From: Sphingosinicella sp. YJ22
GTDB lineage: Bacteria; Pseudomonadota; Alphaproteobacteria; Sphingomonadales; Sphingomonadaceae
Assembly: GCF_011320075.1 (NCBI RefSeq)
Contig: NZ_JAANPA010000001.1
Span: 124,001 to 188,000 of the forward strand
Reading direction: 5' to 3'
DNA length: 64,000 nucleotides
The position numbers were made by a program, and so were the translations under genes. The notes under the pieces were generated by a model. It ran no database searches and had not been told where the DNA came from. It saw nothing but the letters and a program-made list of their open reading frames with translations. Position 1 is the first letter of the stretch, and every line of letters begins with the position of its first letter. This document shows positions 42,800 through 53,028 of the stretch, piece by piece.

Positions 42800-44238
42800 C
42801 TCAGCCTTCTGATCGCCGCTGCGGCGCGGCCGAGGCTCGCGCGGAAATTGCCTGGGTCGTAGACATTGGGCTCGCGCACCGCCTGATAGGCGCTGTTGAT
42901 GTCGCCGCGGATACCCATCACCGCCTGCTGGCTGATCTCGCCCGAGGCTACGAGCGACGACAGCAAGGTGTCGGTCGCCATCACCGCCTGAACGCTGCCG
43001 GCATAATCGGTGTAGCGCTCGGTGATCGCGCGGCTGGTGATCGCGTCGATCATGGCGAAGACCTGGGCGCGGCCGATCGGCGTACCGGCGAAGGCGGCGC
43101 CGAGCGCGTCGGCTTCCCCGCGCAGGCGGCGCGCGGCGGCGACCATGCGCTGGGCGTTGCCGGCCGACGAGCCCATCGCGGCATGGAAATCGGAGCTCGC
43201 CGCCTCGAACCGCGCCGCGCGCTGGGGCGCGACGACGCGCGCGGCCGCGGCGAGCATGATCATGTTCTCGTCATTGTAGGGCGGCACGCCGCGCGGGATG
43301 CGGCGGGTGAGGTTGAACAGGTCGCGGCGGACATTGGGGTTGGGGTCGTCGCTGATCGGCCGGTGGCACGAATGGCAATCGAGGAAGTAGAATTCGGGGA
43401 AGATGCCCTGGCGGCCGCGGTCGCTGAGGTAGAGGTCGAGCGAGCGCTTGAGCGCCTCCGCCTGGCCGATCGCCCAGACCTGGGCGTTGCCGACCCGGCG
43501 CTTGCGCTGGTCGTAGTCGCGGTCCTCGTTGTGATGCGCCTGGAGCGTGGTGAACAGGTCGAGCTCGAACGAGATGCGCGGATGGCCGGCGGCCATCATC
43601 TCGTGGGTGACGAACTGCTCGCGCGCCTCGTTGCCGAAATGGCAGTCGAGGCAGACGCTGGCGCGCACCGCCGGATCCTCGAGCCGGCGCAGGCCGCGGT
43701 CGAGATTGGCCTGATGGTCGCCGCGCACCGTATAATGGGACGTCAGCCAACGCGCCGCCGGGCCGTGGCAGGATTCGCAGCCGACGCCTTCGGCGCGGAA
43801 CGTCGCCGGGCGGTAGGCCGCGCCGCCGTCGGGATCGCCGGCGGTGGAGTGGCAGCCGAGGCAGCGCGGCTCGTTGCTCGCCGCCGCATTGCGCCAGTCG
43901 GCGCCGTTGCTCGACCGCAGCCGCTGCATGATCTGCTCGGAGCGGTCGTCCTCCAGCACGGCATAGGCGCGGCTGTGCGCGCCCGCGGCGCTGGCCGGGT
44001 CCTGCCAGATCATCAGCTCGTCCTGGCGGACGACGCCTTCGCCTTCACTGTTGGGGACGCTTCGGCCGTGGCAGGTGGTGCCGCCGCAGGTGGCGACGCC
44101 GACGAAGGTGCCTTCGGCAAGCGGCTGCTGCTGGGCGACCGCGCCCGCGCCGTCGGCCGCGATGAACAGAGCGAAGCCTGCAAGCAGCGACAGGGCGGTG
44201 CCCGCCAAGCCGACCGCGATGTTACGGCTGCCCCCCAT
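42796..44238 (-). CDS. Exported multiheme (pentaheme) cytochrome c, cytochrome c554-like
   Basis: A 480-residue protein with signal GLAGTALSLLAGFALFIAA. Heme sites: CGGTTCH (a CX4CH variant near residue 55), then CLGCH, CESCH, CLDCH and CHSCH. The order ATCGGTTCHGR … EPRCLGCHSTAGDP … GVGCESCHGPAARW resembles the cytochrome c554 family, which has four hemes. The C-terminal ~180 residues are helical without heme sites. First gene of the minus-strand operon; ATG 44238 was chosen because the upstream extension (to 44421) has no signal-like start. Likely a periplasmic electron carrier. Confidence 0.85.
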   Translation of the reverse strand: MGGSRNIAVGLAGTALSLLAGFALFIAADGAGAVAQQQPLAEGTFVGVATCGGTTCHGRSVPNSEGEGVVRQDELMIWQDPASAAGAHSRAYAVLEDDRSEQIMQRLRSSNGADWRNAAASNEPRCLGCHSTAGDPDGGAAYRPATFRAEGVGCESCHGPAARWLTSHYTVRGDHQANLDRGLRRLEDPAVRASVCLDCHFGNEAREQFVTHEMMAAGHPRISFELDLFTTLQAHHNEDRDYDQRKRRVGNAQVWAIGQAEALKRSLDLYLSDRGRQGIFPEFYFLDCHSCHRPISDDPNPNVRRDLFNLTRRIPRGVPPYNDENMIMLAAAARVVAPQRAARFEAASSDFHAAMGSSAGNAQRMVAAARRLRGEADALGAAFAGTPIGRAQVFAMIDAITSRAITERYTDYAGSVQAVMATDTLLSSLVASGEISQQAVMGIRGDINSAYQAVREPNVYDPGNFRASLGRAAAAIRRLR

Positions 44239-44502
44239 CCGACCCCCATGCACAAGGCGCCTTGTGAAGCGCCAACTCCCACGTGCGGGCAAAACTATGG
44301 GCAAAAGCGCAGCCGCAATCAATGGCCAAGTCCCGCAGCCCGCCGCATCGGGACAGCGCCAATGGATCGGGTGACAGGGGCCGGAATCGTGATTAGAGTC
44401 GAGCAGGTTCGGGGGGATCAACCGGCAATCCTCAGTCTCGCCGCGTCAGCCTCGTTCGTGTTGCGTCCTTGTCCAGCATCGCCACAAAGGGGAGACGGCG
44501 AG
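44239..44502. promoter_or_regulatory. Divergent control region of the cytochrome operon and the ThDP-enzyme operon
   Basis: A 264-bp gap between divergent operons. AAAGGGGAGACGGCGAG gives the ribosome-binding site for the plus-strand gene. An inverted repeat CAAGGCGCCTTGTG occurs at about 44251-44264, close to the minus-strand start, and might be an operator. I see no gene. Confidence 0.45.
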
Positions 44503-46191
44503 ATGACGAAGGCTTCCGACCTGTTCGTTCAATGCCTCGAGGAAGAAGGCTGCGAATATGTCTTCGGCGTCCCCGGCGAAGAGAATCTCGACATGCTCGA
44601 CAGCCTGTCTCGGTCGAAGAAGATCAAGCTGATCCTAACCAGGCACGAGCAGGGCGCGGGCTTCATGGCCGCCACCTACGGCCGTCATACCGGCAAGGTC
44701 GGCGTGTGCATGGCGACCTTGGGGCCGGGTGCGACCAACTTCGTCACTGCGGCGGCCTATGCGCAGCTCGGCGGCATGCCGATGATGATGGTCACCGGCC
44801 AGAAGCCGATCAAGAAATCGAAGCAGGGCCGCTTCCAGATCCTCGACGTCGTCGACATGATGCGCCCGATCACCAAGTACACGCACCAGCTGGCATCCGC
44901 GGACAACATCCCCAGCCGAATCCGCGAAGCCTATCGCCTGGCCGAGGAGGAGAAGCCCGGCGCGACCCATCTCGAATTCCCTGAGGACGTCGCTGACGAG
45001 CAGACCGATTCGCGGCCGATCCCGCGCAGCCTGGTGCGCCGGCCGCATGCCGACGAGAAAGCGGTGCGCGCGGCGGTCAAGAAGATCGAGGAAGCGCGCT
45101 CGCCGGTGCTGGTGCTGGGGCAGGGCGCCAACCGCAAGATGACGAGCCGGATGCTTCTCCAGTTCATCGAGAAGACCGGCATCCCGTTCATCACCACTCA
45201 GCTCGGCAAGGGCGTGGTCGACGAGAACCACCCGCTCTTCCTCGGCTGCGCCGCTTTGTCGTCGGGCGACTTCGTCCACAAGGCGATCGAGGCGGCGGAC
45301 GTCATTATCAATGTCGGCCACGACGTGATCGAGAAGCCGCCTTTCTTCATGAAATTGGGCGGCGCCGAGGTGATCCACGTGTCGACCAACACGGCCGAGG
45401 TCGACCCGGTCTATTTCCCCCAGATCGAGGTGATCGGCGACATCGCCAACGCCATCTGGCAGATCAAGAACGACATCGTGCCGTCGGGCCGGTGGAATTT
45501 CGAGGGGATGCTCGCCGCGCACAAGGCTGAGGTCGACCATACCGAAAGCCTGTGCGACGACATGCGCTTCCCGGTCTTCCCGCCACACCTGGTCAAGCAG
45601 GTCCGCGCGGCGATGCCGGCGGACGGAATCATCTGCCTCGACAATGGCGTCTACAAGATCTGGTTCGCGCGCAACTATCCGGCGCGCCAGCCCAACACCG
45701 TTCTGCTCGACAACGCGCTGGCGACGATGGGCGCCGGCCTGCCTTCGGCGATGGCCTCGGCGATGGTCTATCCGGACCGCAAGGTGATGGCGATCTGCGG
45801 CGACGGCGGCTTCATGATGAACAGCCAGGAGATGGAGACCGCGGTCCGCCTGGGCCTCAATATCACCGTGCTGATCTTGAACGATAACAGCTACGGCATG
45901 ATCCGCTGGAAGCAGGCGAATATGGGCTTCGAGGATTGGGGCCTGACCTACGGCAACCCGGACTTCGTCAAATATGCCGAGAGCTACGGCGCCAAGGGGC
46001 ATCGGGTGGAGAGCGCCGAGAGCCTTCCGGACCTGCTTCACACCTGCCTCGACACGCCGGGCGTGCACCTGATCGACTGTCCCGTCGACTACAGCGAGAA
46101 CGACCAGATCCTGAACAAGGATTTGAGGGAGCTGAGCGCCAAGGTCGGCGCGCCGGCCGCCGCGATGCCGGCCCAGCCGCAGCCCGCCTGA
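44503..46191 (+). CDS. Thiamine-diphosphate enzyme, acetolactate synthase large-subunit-like
   Basis: A 562-residue cytosolic enzyme of the AHAS/pyruvate oxidase superfamily. The N-terminal catalytic Glu is in TRHEQGAGFMAATYGRHTGK; GATNFVTAAAYAQLGGMPMM follows; the ThDP/Mg site is ICGDGGFMMNSQEMETAVRL ending VLILNDNSYG. The substrate is uncertain: it is not next to a regulatory small subunit (ilvH), and its partner 25 bp downstream is an aldehyde dehydrogenase. It may make or use a 2-oxo acid or aldehyde rather than serve valine synthesis. Catabolic AlsS-type enzymes are of this size. Confidence 0.82.
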   Translation: MTKASDLFVQCLEEEGCEYVFGVPGEENLDMLDSLSRSKKIKLILTRHEQGAGFMAATYGRHTGKVGVCMATLGPGATNFVTAAAYAQLGGMPMMMVTGQKPIKKSKQGRFQILDVVDMMRPITKYTHQLASADNIPSRIREAYRLAEEEKPGATHLEFPEDVADEQTDSRPIPRSLVRRPHADEKAVRAAVKKIEEARSPVLVLGQGANRKMTSRMLLQFIEKTGIPFITTQLGKGVVDENHPLFLGCAALSSGDFVHKAIEAADVIINVGHDVIEKPPFFMKLGGAEVIHVSTNTAEVDPVYFPQIEVIGDIANAIWQIKNDIVPSGRWNFEGMLAAHKAEVDHTESLCDDMRFPVFPPHLVKQVRAAMPADGIICLDNGVYKIWFARNYPARQPNTVLLDNALATMGAGLPSAMASAMVYPDRKVMAICGDGGFMMNSQEMETAVRLGLNITVLILNDNSYGMIRWKQANMGFEDWGLTYGNPDFVKYAESYGAKGHRVESAESLPDLLHTCLDTPGVHLIDCPVDYSENDQILNKDLRELSAKVGAPAAAMPAQPQPA

Positions 46192-46216
46192 TCCGCCGGA
46201 TCGATTGGGGGATCAG

Positions 46217-47656
<1,440 letters not shown>

Positions 47657-47687
47657 CCAGCCAAGGAAGCTGACCGGCGAATAGGGG

Positions 47688-47714
47688 CCGCGCCGGCTGG
47701 GCGGCGCGGCGGTT
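47688..47714. terminator. Probable hairpin terminator between convergent genes
   Basis: CCGCGCC (47688-47694) and GGCGCGG (47703-47709) pair with an 8-base loop, followed by CGGTTTC. The T-run is short, so efficiency is uncertain. It sits between the ALDH stop and the next gene's stop. Confidence 0.4.
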
Positions 47715-47718
47715 TCGC

Positions 47719-48450
47719 TCAGGCGGGCTCGTCGGATGCGGCGCGGGTCGCGATCAGGACGTCAAGCTGCGAGCGGCAATTGTTGTCGAGGAACGCGGTC
47801 GCCACCGCATCGACATTGCCGATCTGCAGGCCGGTCAGCGTCCGCGTGGTCACACGCACCGGATTGACCGCGCCGTTCCAGTTGAGCTGATAGCTGGCGC
47901 CGTCGGCGACGGGCACGCTGGCGGGCCATTCGAGAGTCGCCTGGCCGGCATTCCAGTTCACCGTCTGAGCCGCACCGTTCTGCGGCGTGATGGTGAGGCG
48001 GACGGCGCGGTCGCTCTGCGGGCGCCACAGGACCGGACGCTGCCCGGACAGCACGCAGGCGCGGCCGCTCTGGGTCACGTCGAACTGCCAGATATCCGCT
48101 GGGCGGGCCACCGCAGCCGCCGGGAGGTCGGTGCGAACTGCTCCGGTCTGGCGGCGAACGTTACTGCCGCCGGCCATTTGCGGGCCGCGGCGCACCGGGC
48201 CGGTGGCGCTGTACGAGCCCGGGCCGCGGAACGTGCGCGTCGCGCCGTTGGCGAGCACCACGACGACGTCGCCCGGACGAAGCGTGAAGCTGGTCGTGTC
48301 GGCGACCCGGCGGCCGGCCGGGTAATTGCGCGCGGACGGTCCCGCCGAGCGCAGAATGAGCACTTCCGCCGCCGCAGCCGAGATTTCACCTGCCGCGATG
48401 GCGAGAACGGCGAACTGGACAAGCCGCCGCTTGCGTGGACTCCAAGTCAA
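47719..48450 (-). CDS. Secreted protein, paralogue 1 of a tandem pair beside the CHASE2 cyclase
   Basis: A 243-residue protein starting at TTG with AGGGAGG five bases upstream, and a signal-like helix (LVQFAVLAIAAGEISAAAAE). The N-terminal third contains FTLRPGDVVVVLANGATRTF and RGPGSY, a beta-rich segment somewhat like FecR/LPS-assembly-type folds; the rest is Ig/sheet-like. It is similar over its whole length to the next gene (shared QFAVLAIAAGEIS, EVLILR…GPSAR, TRTFRGPG, DIWQFD, SQLD..IATR). I cannot name a family. Two cysteines (RACVLSG; NNCRSQLD) are conserved in the pair and may form a disulfide. Confidence 0.65.
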   Translation of the reverse strand: MTWSPRKRRLVQFAVLAIAAGEISAAAAEVLILRSAGPSARNYPAGRRVADTTSFTLRPGDVVVVLANGATRTFRGPGSYSATGPVRRGPQMAGGSNVRRQTGAVRTDLPAAAVARPADIWQFDVTQSGRACVLSGQRPVLWRPQSDRAVRLTITPQNGAAQTVNWNAGQATLEWPASVPVADGASYQLNWNGAVNPVRVTTRTLTGLQIGNVDAVATAFLDNNCRSQLDVLIATRAASDEPA

Positions 48451-48534
48451 TCTGACCTCCCTCCGACCTGCCTTGCAGGTCCTATACACAAAATCCTGCG
48501 GCGCGGCATCCCGCGCCCTGCCTGCGGCTCCGAG

Positions 48535-49314
48535 TCACCGGCGCGGTGCCGCCGGCTCGCGCGCCGGTGTGCGCCGCGCATCGGCGTCGCCCACCGGGGC
48601 CTCGGGATCCGTCCGCGTCGCGATGAACGTGTCGAGCTGGCTGGTACACTCGTTTCGGATGAAAGTGCTCGCCAGCGTGTCGAGATTGTCGGCCTCGCTC
48701 TCGCCGAGCATAATCGTGCGGATGCGTACGGGACGTGCGTCGCTGTCCCAGTTCAACGTGAAGGTGGCACCGCTGGCGATCGGCAGGCTCGCCGGCCAGG
48801 CGTAGCTGGTCTGCCCCGCCGGCCAGTCGAACGACTGGGCGTCGCCCGCCAGCGTGCGGATGGTGAGACGGGTGCCGCCATGGTCGGCCGGGCGCCACAG
48901 CGTCGGGAGCGCGCCGGCCGGCACGCAGACATTGCCGCTCTGGCGGGAATCGAATTGCCAGATGTCAGTCGGATCGACGCCCGGGACAACCGGCTCGGTG
49001 CGGACCACGCCGGTCTGGACGCGGACCGCCACGCCGTTGTCGGTGCGATAGCCCTGCGGCGGGGCGACGACGCTGAACGCGCCCGGTCCGCGGAAGGTGC
49101 GCGTCCCGCCCTGCGCCAGCACGGTGACGCGGTCGCCGGTGCGCAGGTTGAAGACGTGGGTGTCCGGCACATGCGCGCCGACGCGGAACAGGCGCCGCGC
49201 GCTCGGCCCGTCGGTGCGCAGGATGAGGACTTCGGCGGCGGCATGGGAAATCTCGCCGGCCGCGACTGCAAGAAGCGCGAACTGCGCCAGGCGCGTTGCG
49301 GATATCTTCGACAT
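48535..49314 (-). CDS. Secreted protein, paralogue 2 of the tandem pair
   Basis: A 259-residue exported protein (signal LAQFALLAVAAGEISHAAAE). Shared with paralogue 1: VLILRTDGPSARR, FNLRTGDRVTVLAQGGTRTF, RGPGAFSV, TDIWQFDSRQSGNVCVP and NECTSQLDTFIATR. It has an extra charged C-terminus (RRTPAREPAAPRR). It lies 126 bp downstream of the CHASE2 adenylate cyclase gene on the same strand. The group might form one transcription unit with a periplasmic sensor partner for CHASE2; that is inference. Confidence 0.65.
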   Translation of the reverse strand: MSKISATRLAQFALLAVAAGEISHAAAEVLILRTDGPSARRLFRVGAHVPDTHVFNLRTGDRVTVLAQGGTRTFRGPGAFSVVAPPQGYRTDNGVAVRVQTGVVRTEPVVPGVDPTDIWQFDSRQSGNVCVPAGALPTLWRPADHGGTRLTIRTLAGDAQSFDWPAGQTSYAWPASLPIASGATFTLNWDSDARPVRIRTIMLGESEADNLDTLASTFIRNECTSQLDTFIATRTDPEAPVGDADARRTPAREPAAPRR

Positions 49315-49440
49315 GTCGCCCTCCGAGACCCGTCTTGAGGCCGCTTATACGCCGCTCAGGCTGAACGGCAGAATTACGGCTCCGTCATATTCGACGCGGC
49401 GCGCGCCGCCTTCGTCGAATTCCGAGCGCCGGCGCCGGCG

Positions 49441-51510
49441 CTATTTCGACTCCAGAACGAAGGCACCGCCGGGCCCCGCCTCGCGGATTCGAAACACGAA
49501 ATTGTGCAGGGCCGCGTCGTCGGGATGCTCCGCCGCGACCCGCTCGATGTCGCCGAGCGCAGTGTGGTCGCCGCCATCGTAACGCTGCCACAGGTCGCGC
49601 AAGCGGGCGCGGACCTCCGCGTCCATGTGCGGGACCGGCTCCCAGATCTCGATCGGGGTGGGACGGCCGCTGAGGACGACGCGCCCCATCGGCCGGTAGA
49701 GGTCGGTGTCGGTCACGTCCTTGACCGCGGTGCTGACGAGGATGCTGGTCTGCAGCGCCTTGTTGGCGGATTCCAGCCGTGCTGCCGTGTTCATGCCGTC
49801 GCCGAGCGCGGTGTATTGGATTCGCTTCTGCCCGCCGAAATTGCCGACCACGACGTCGCCGAGGTGGAGGCCGACTCGGGTGCGGCCGATCGTCGGGAGG
49901 TCGGCATCGGCGGTTCGGCGGAACTCCTCGCCGGCCTCGAACATGGCGATCGCTGCCCGCACGGCGCGCTCGGCGTCGTCCGGCCGGCTGATCGGCGCGC
50001 CCCAGAAGGCGACGACGGCGTCGCCGACGAACTTGTCGATCGTGCCGCCATGGCTGAGGACGGTGTCGCTCAGAGTGTCGAGATAATGGTTGAGCAGCGC
50101 CGACAATCGCTCCGGCTGGATGCCGTGGCTCAATTTGGTGAAGCCTTCGAGGTCGGTGAACAGGGCGTAGATCTGCTTCTTCTCGCCCTTCAGAGCGAGC
50201 CGCTCGGGATCGCGCATGATCTGGGCGGCGACGTCGGCGGGGAGATATTTGCCGAGCGCCGAGGACGCGAACTTGCGTTGCTCCGACCCGACCGCGCGTG
50301 CGGCGATGCCGGCGCCGAGCACGGCAAGCAGCCAGCCGGCGCCCCAGCCCGCGGCGGGCAGGTGAATGGTCTCGACCTCGTTCGCTTCCAAAAAGAACGG
50401 CACGGCGGCGATCAGCGCGACCTGGACGATGACCGCGAGTCCGAGAATCCAGCCGCGGCCCTCGAGCACGGCGGTCAGCACGCCGCCGGCGACGATCGCC
50501 ACCGCGATCGCCCACAGCAGCCAATCCGGGATTGGCCTCGGCATCCGCCCGTCCAGCACTTGCGACAGCATGTGCGCGTGGATGATCATGCCCTTGGTGA
50601 AGGTCTGGCCATCCTGCCGGGTCCGCGACATCGGCGTTTCGAAGTCGTCGAGCAGCTGGATGTTGCCGCCGAGGATGATGTAGCGGCCCTCGATCGTCGG
50701 CCGAAGACTCTCGGCGATCGCCGCGCTTTCCTCGGGGGGCAGGTCGCCGCTGGCGAGCGAGGCCAGCATCTCGACGGGAAGCTCCGTGAACGGCTGGATC
50801 TCGGGGCTGTCGGTGAGGCGATAGTCGATCGCGCCGCGATAGCCGACGAAGGCGCGATGCTCGGGCGCCATCGCGCTGGCCAGGAAGGTCGGCAGATGCG
50901 GGTCCAGCTCCGGCCAGCGCCGCATCACGCCGTCGGCGTTGTCCGGCCGGAACTGGATGCTCGCCGGCCGTACCGGGCCCGAACGCACCTGATCGAGGAA
51001 GTTGCTCAGGAATTGCTCCTGCCAATATTGCATCTGCTCGGGATTGGCCTGCGTCGTCGTGAACGCGAGGAAGGTGGGCGTGCGCATCGCGCGCATCGTG
51101 GCGATCAGCTCGGCATCTTCGGGCTGGGCCTGGTCGATCAGGATGTCGATGCCGATCGCGCGCGGGTTCATGCGGTCGATCGCGCGAAGCGCCTGGGCCA
51201 TCATCCGCCGGTCGAGCGGCGAGCGCTTGCCGAGCTGCTCCAGAGTCTGGTCGGTATAGGTGACGAGCGTGATTCGGTCGTCCTGGCCGAGCCGGTCGGC
51301 CGCCCAGAAGAAGCGCAGGTCGTAAAGCGCGCGTTCGGCATCGCTGGTGAGCGGCATCGTCCAGCTGGAGCGAGCGACGGTGAGCGCGATGCCAAGCAGC
51401 AGCAGCGTCAGGATCAGCCGAGCGACGCCGATCTGGCGGAGCGTCCGGCGAACGCCGATCAGGCCGCGGCGCCCTTCCTGCTGCACAGCCCGGGTGCCCG
51501 CGTCGGCCAT
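49441..51510 (-). CDS. CHASE2-domain class III adenylate/guanylate cyclase
   Basis: A 689-residue membrane protein. An N-terminal helix (~32-48) leads to a periplasmic CHASE2 sensor (~60-335; LYDLRFFWAADRLGQDDRIT, PRAIGIDILIDQ). Three helices follow (LLWAIAVAIVAGGVLTAVL; ILGLAVIVQVALIAAVPFFL; GAGWLLAVLGAGIAARAV). The cyclase domain (~455-630) keeps FTDLEGFTKLSHGIQPERL and GGTIDKFVGDAVVAFWGAP (both metal aspartates) and LGDGMNTAARLESANK (Asn/Arg). It therefore probably makes cAMP in response to an envelope signal. Possible receivers are the cNMP-binding domains in the electron-transfer operon. Confidence 0.92.
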   Translation of the reverse strand: MADAGTRAVQQEGRRGLIGVRRTLRQIGVARLILTLLLLGIALTVARSSWTMPLTSDAERALYDLRFFWAADRLGQDDRITLVTYTDQTLEQLGKRSPLDRRMMAQALRAIDRMNPRAIGIDILIDQAQPEDAELIATMRAMRTPTFLAFTTTQANPEQMQYWQEQFLSNFLDQVRSGPVRPASIQFRPDNADGVMRRWPELDPHLPTFLASAMAPEHRAFVGYRGAIDYRLTDSPEIQPFTELPVEMLASLASGDLPPEESAAIAESLRPTIEGRYIILGGNIQLLDDFETPMSRTRQDGQTFTKGMIIHAHMLSQVLDGRMPRPIPDWLLWAIAVAIVAGGVLTAVLEGRGWILGLAVIVQVALIAAVPFFLEANEVETIHLPAAGWGAGWLLAVLGAGIAARAVGSEQRKFASSALGKYLPADVAAQIMRDPERLALKGEKKQIYALFTDLEGFTKLSHGIQPERLSALLNHYLDTLSDTVLSHGGTIDKFVGDAVVAFWGAPISRPDDAERAVRAAIAMFEAGEEFRRTADADLPTIGRTRVGLHLGDVVVGNFGGQKRIQYTALGDGMNTAARLESANKALQTSILVSTAVKDVTDTDLYRPMGRVVLSGRPTPIEIWEPVPHMDAEVRARLRDLWQRYDGGDHTALGDIERVAAEHPDDAALHNFVFRIREAGPGGAFVLESK

Positions 51511-51697
51511 TGCTCCCCTCCCGATTTCCCCTGGGGCGGAGGCTAGACCGCACCGGGCGAGAAGAACAGGCCCCAATCGTCGACGGGCCCGGGACGACTA
51601 TTTGACCCGCTTCGGCGCAAATCGCCCGCGCGACTTGCGGGAACCCGCACCTCGTCTATCATGATGCCGCTTTGTTCCCATCTCTCCTCAGGCCCGC

Positions 51698-52246
51698 GTG
51701 GCAACGGTGAGCATAGAACCGCTAGACCCCTCGTCCGGCGGGACGCCGGGGGACAGGCAGAGCCTGTTCGACCACGCGCGCGAGCATCACATCGCACTGA
51801 TCAACCGCATCGCCTTGTCCTACGAGATCGACCCGGCTTTGCGGCGTGAGTTGGTTCAGGACATCATGCTCGCGCTGTGGATGGCGCTTGCCACCTTCCG
51901 CGGGGAATCCTCTCTCAAGACCTTCGTCGCCTCGGTCGCTCAGAAACGGTCCATTTCGCACGTGACTCGCCGTGCCCGCGAGCCGAGACAGGAGGAGCTG
52001 TCGCCGGATCTGCCGTCGTCCGGGCCGCGGCCGGACGAGATCGCGGTACAGAACGACATGAAGCAGCGCCTCGTGGAATCGATCCAGAAGCTGCCGATCC
52101 CGCAGCGCGAGGCGATCGTGCTCACCCTCGAAGAGTTCAGCTATGCCGAGATCGGTGAGGTGCTCGGCATCACCAGCAACGCGGCCATGCTTCGCTGCCA
52201 GCGCGCCAGGGCCGCCCTGAAGGCCATCATGGAGACTCGCTCATGA
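51698..52246 (+). CDS. ECF-type RNA polymerase sigma factor
   Basis: A 182-residue sigma-70 family protein with region 2 (LRRELVQDIMLALWMALATF, RGESSLKTFVASVAQKRSIS) and region 4 (LPIPQREAIVLTLEEFSYAE followed by IGEVLGITSNAAMLRCQRAR). Length and lack of region 3 mark it as an ECF factor. GTG start. The stop overlaps the next start (ATGA), so it is coupled to a membrane protein that is the likely anti-sigma or sensory partner. Confidence 0.92.
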   Translation: MATVSIEPLDPSSGGTPGDRQSLFDHAREHHIALINRIALSYEIDPALRRELVQDIMLALWMALATFRGESSLKTFVASVAQKRSISHVTRRAREPRQEELSPDLPSSGPRPDEIAVQNDMKQRLVESIQKLPIPQREAIVLTLEEFSYAEIGEVLGITSNAAMLRCQRARAALKAIMETRS

Positions 52247-52866
52247 GCACGGGCGACCTCGACGACCTGGCGACCCTGTGGCGCGCCGAGCCGGACGCTG
52301 CCGAGCAGGAGGAGCTTCAGCGGCTCGCCGGCAGGGCGCGTTGGCGCGGCCGGCTTGTCGACTATGTCGATCTGGCGATGGTCGCTCTGGTGATCGGAGG
52401 CAGCATCGTCGCCGCTTTCGCTGCGCGCAGCCCGCTGCTGATGGCCGCGGCGCTGGTCCTCATCGTCGCGTCGGTTTGGCTGACCTGGAAACGGCGGATG
52501 ATCCGCCAGGTGACTCGTGACCTCGTGACGACGGATCGCGACAGTTTCCTTTCCGGCAGCATTCGCCATACCAAGGCCAATCTGCGCCGAAACACGCTGA
52601 GCCTCGTCGCTTTCCCGCTGATCGTCCCGCTCGCCGTGATTCTGAAACGCGCAGCGACGACCGGCGGGGACCCCAACGCCGTGCTCACTGGCCTGGCCGA
52701 ATGGGCGGGCTCGCAACGCGGCGTCATCACGCTCTCGGTCCTGTCGCTCATGATCCTGTTCCTGCTTCGCAGCCGGCATCGCCATAAGGCGGAATTGCGG
52801 CGGCTGGAGGACCTGCGACGGGCCTACGAGGACGAGGCGCGGATGGATGGCGAAGTCGACTTATAA
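52243..52866 (+). CDS. Membrane protein, likely partner of the ECF sigma factor
   Basis: A 207-residue protein: an acidic cytoplasmic N-terminus (DLDDLATLWRAEPDAAEQEE), two adjacent helices (VDLAMVALVIGGSIVAAFAA; LLMAAALVLIVASVWLTW), a loop, and two further hydrophobic stretches (LSLVAFPLIVPLAVIL; VITLSVLSLMILFLL). No zinc-binding anti-sigma motif (HxxxCxxC) is seen. Coupling to the sigma gene by ATGA is the reason for the proposed role. Confidence 0.7.
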   Translation: MSTGDLDDLATLWRAEPDAAEQEELQRLAGRARWRGRLVDYVDLAMVALVIGGSIVAAFAARSPLLMAAALVLIVASVWLTWKRRMIRQVTRDLVTTDRDSFLSGSIRHTKANLRRNTLSLVAFPLIVPLAVILKRAATTGGDPNAVLTGLAEWAGSQRGVITLSVLSLMILFLLRSRHRHKAELRRLEDLRRAYEDEARMDGEVDL

Positions 52867-53028
52867 ACAGCTTTTCCCGCCTGTTTCCCGGGAGTTTCCC
52901 CAGTTGCGTCCACAACTTAGTCGCTAACCCCGGACAGGAATCCTTCCCTTTCGAGACTGTTGCCGACGGGGTGGCGATGCCGCGGCAACAGTCGACGGCG
53001 AACCTCCTCCAGAGGACAGGAGGACGAC

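Noticed and set aside
42691-44502. Upstream extension of the ThDP enzyme frame to 42691
   Set aside because: It runs antisense through the pentaheme cytochrome gene; the ThDP enzyme fold starts at MTKASDLFVQCLEE with a ribosome-binding site just before it.
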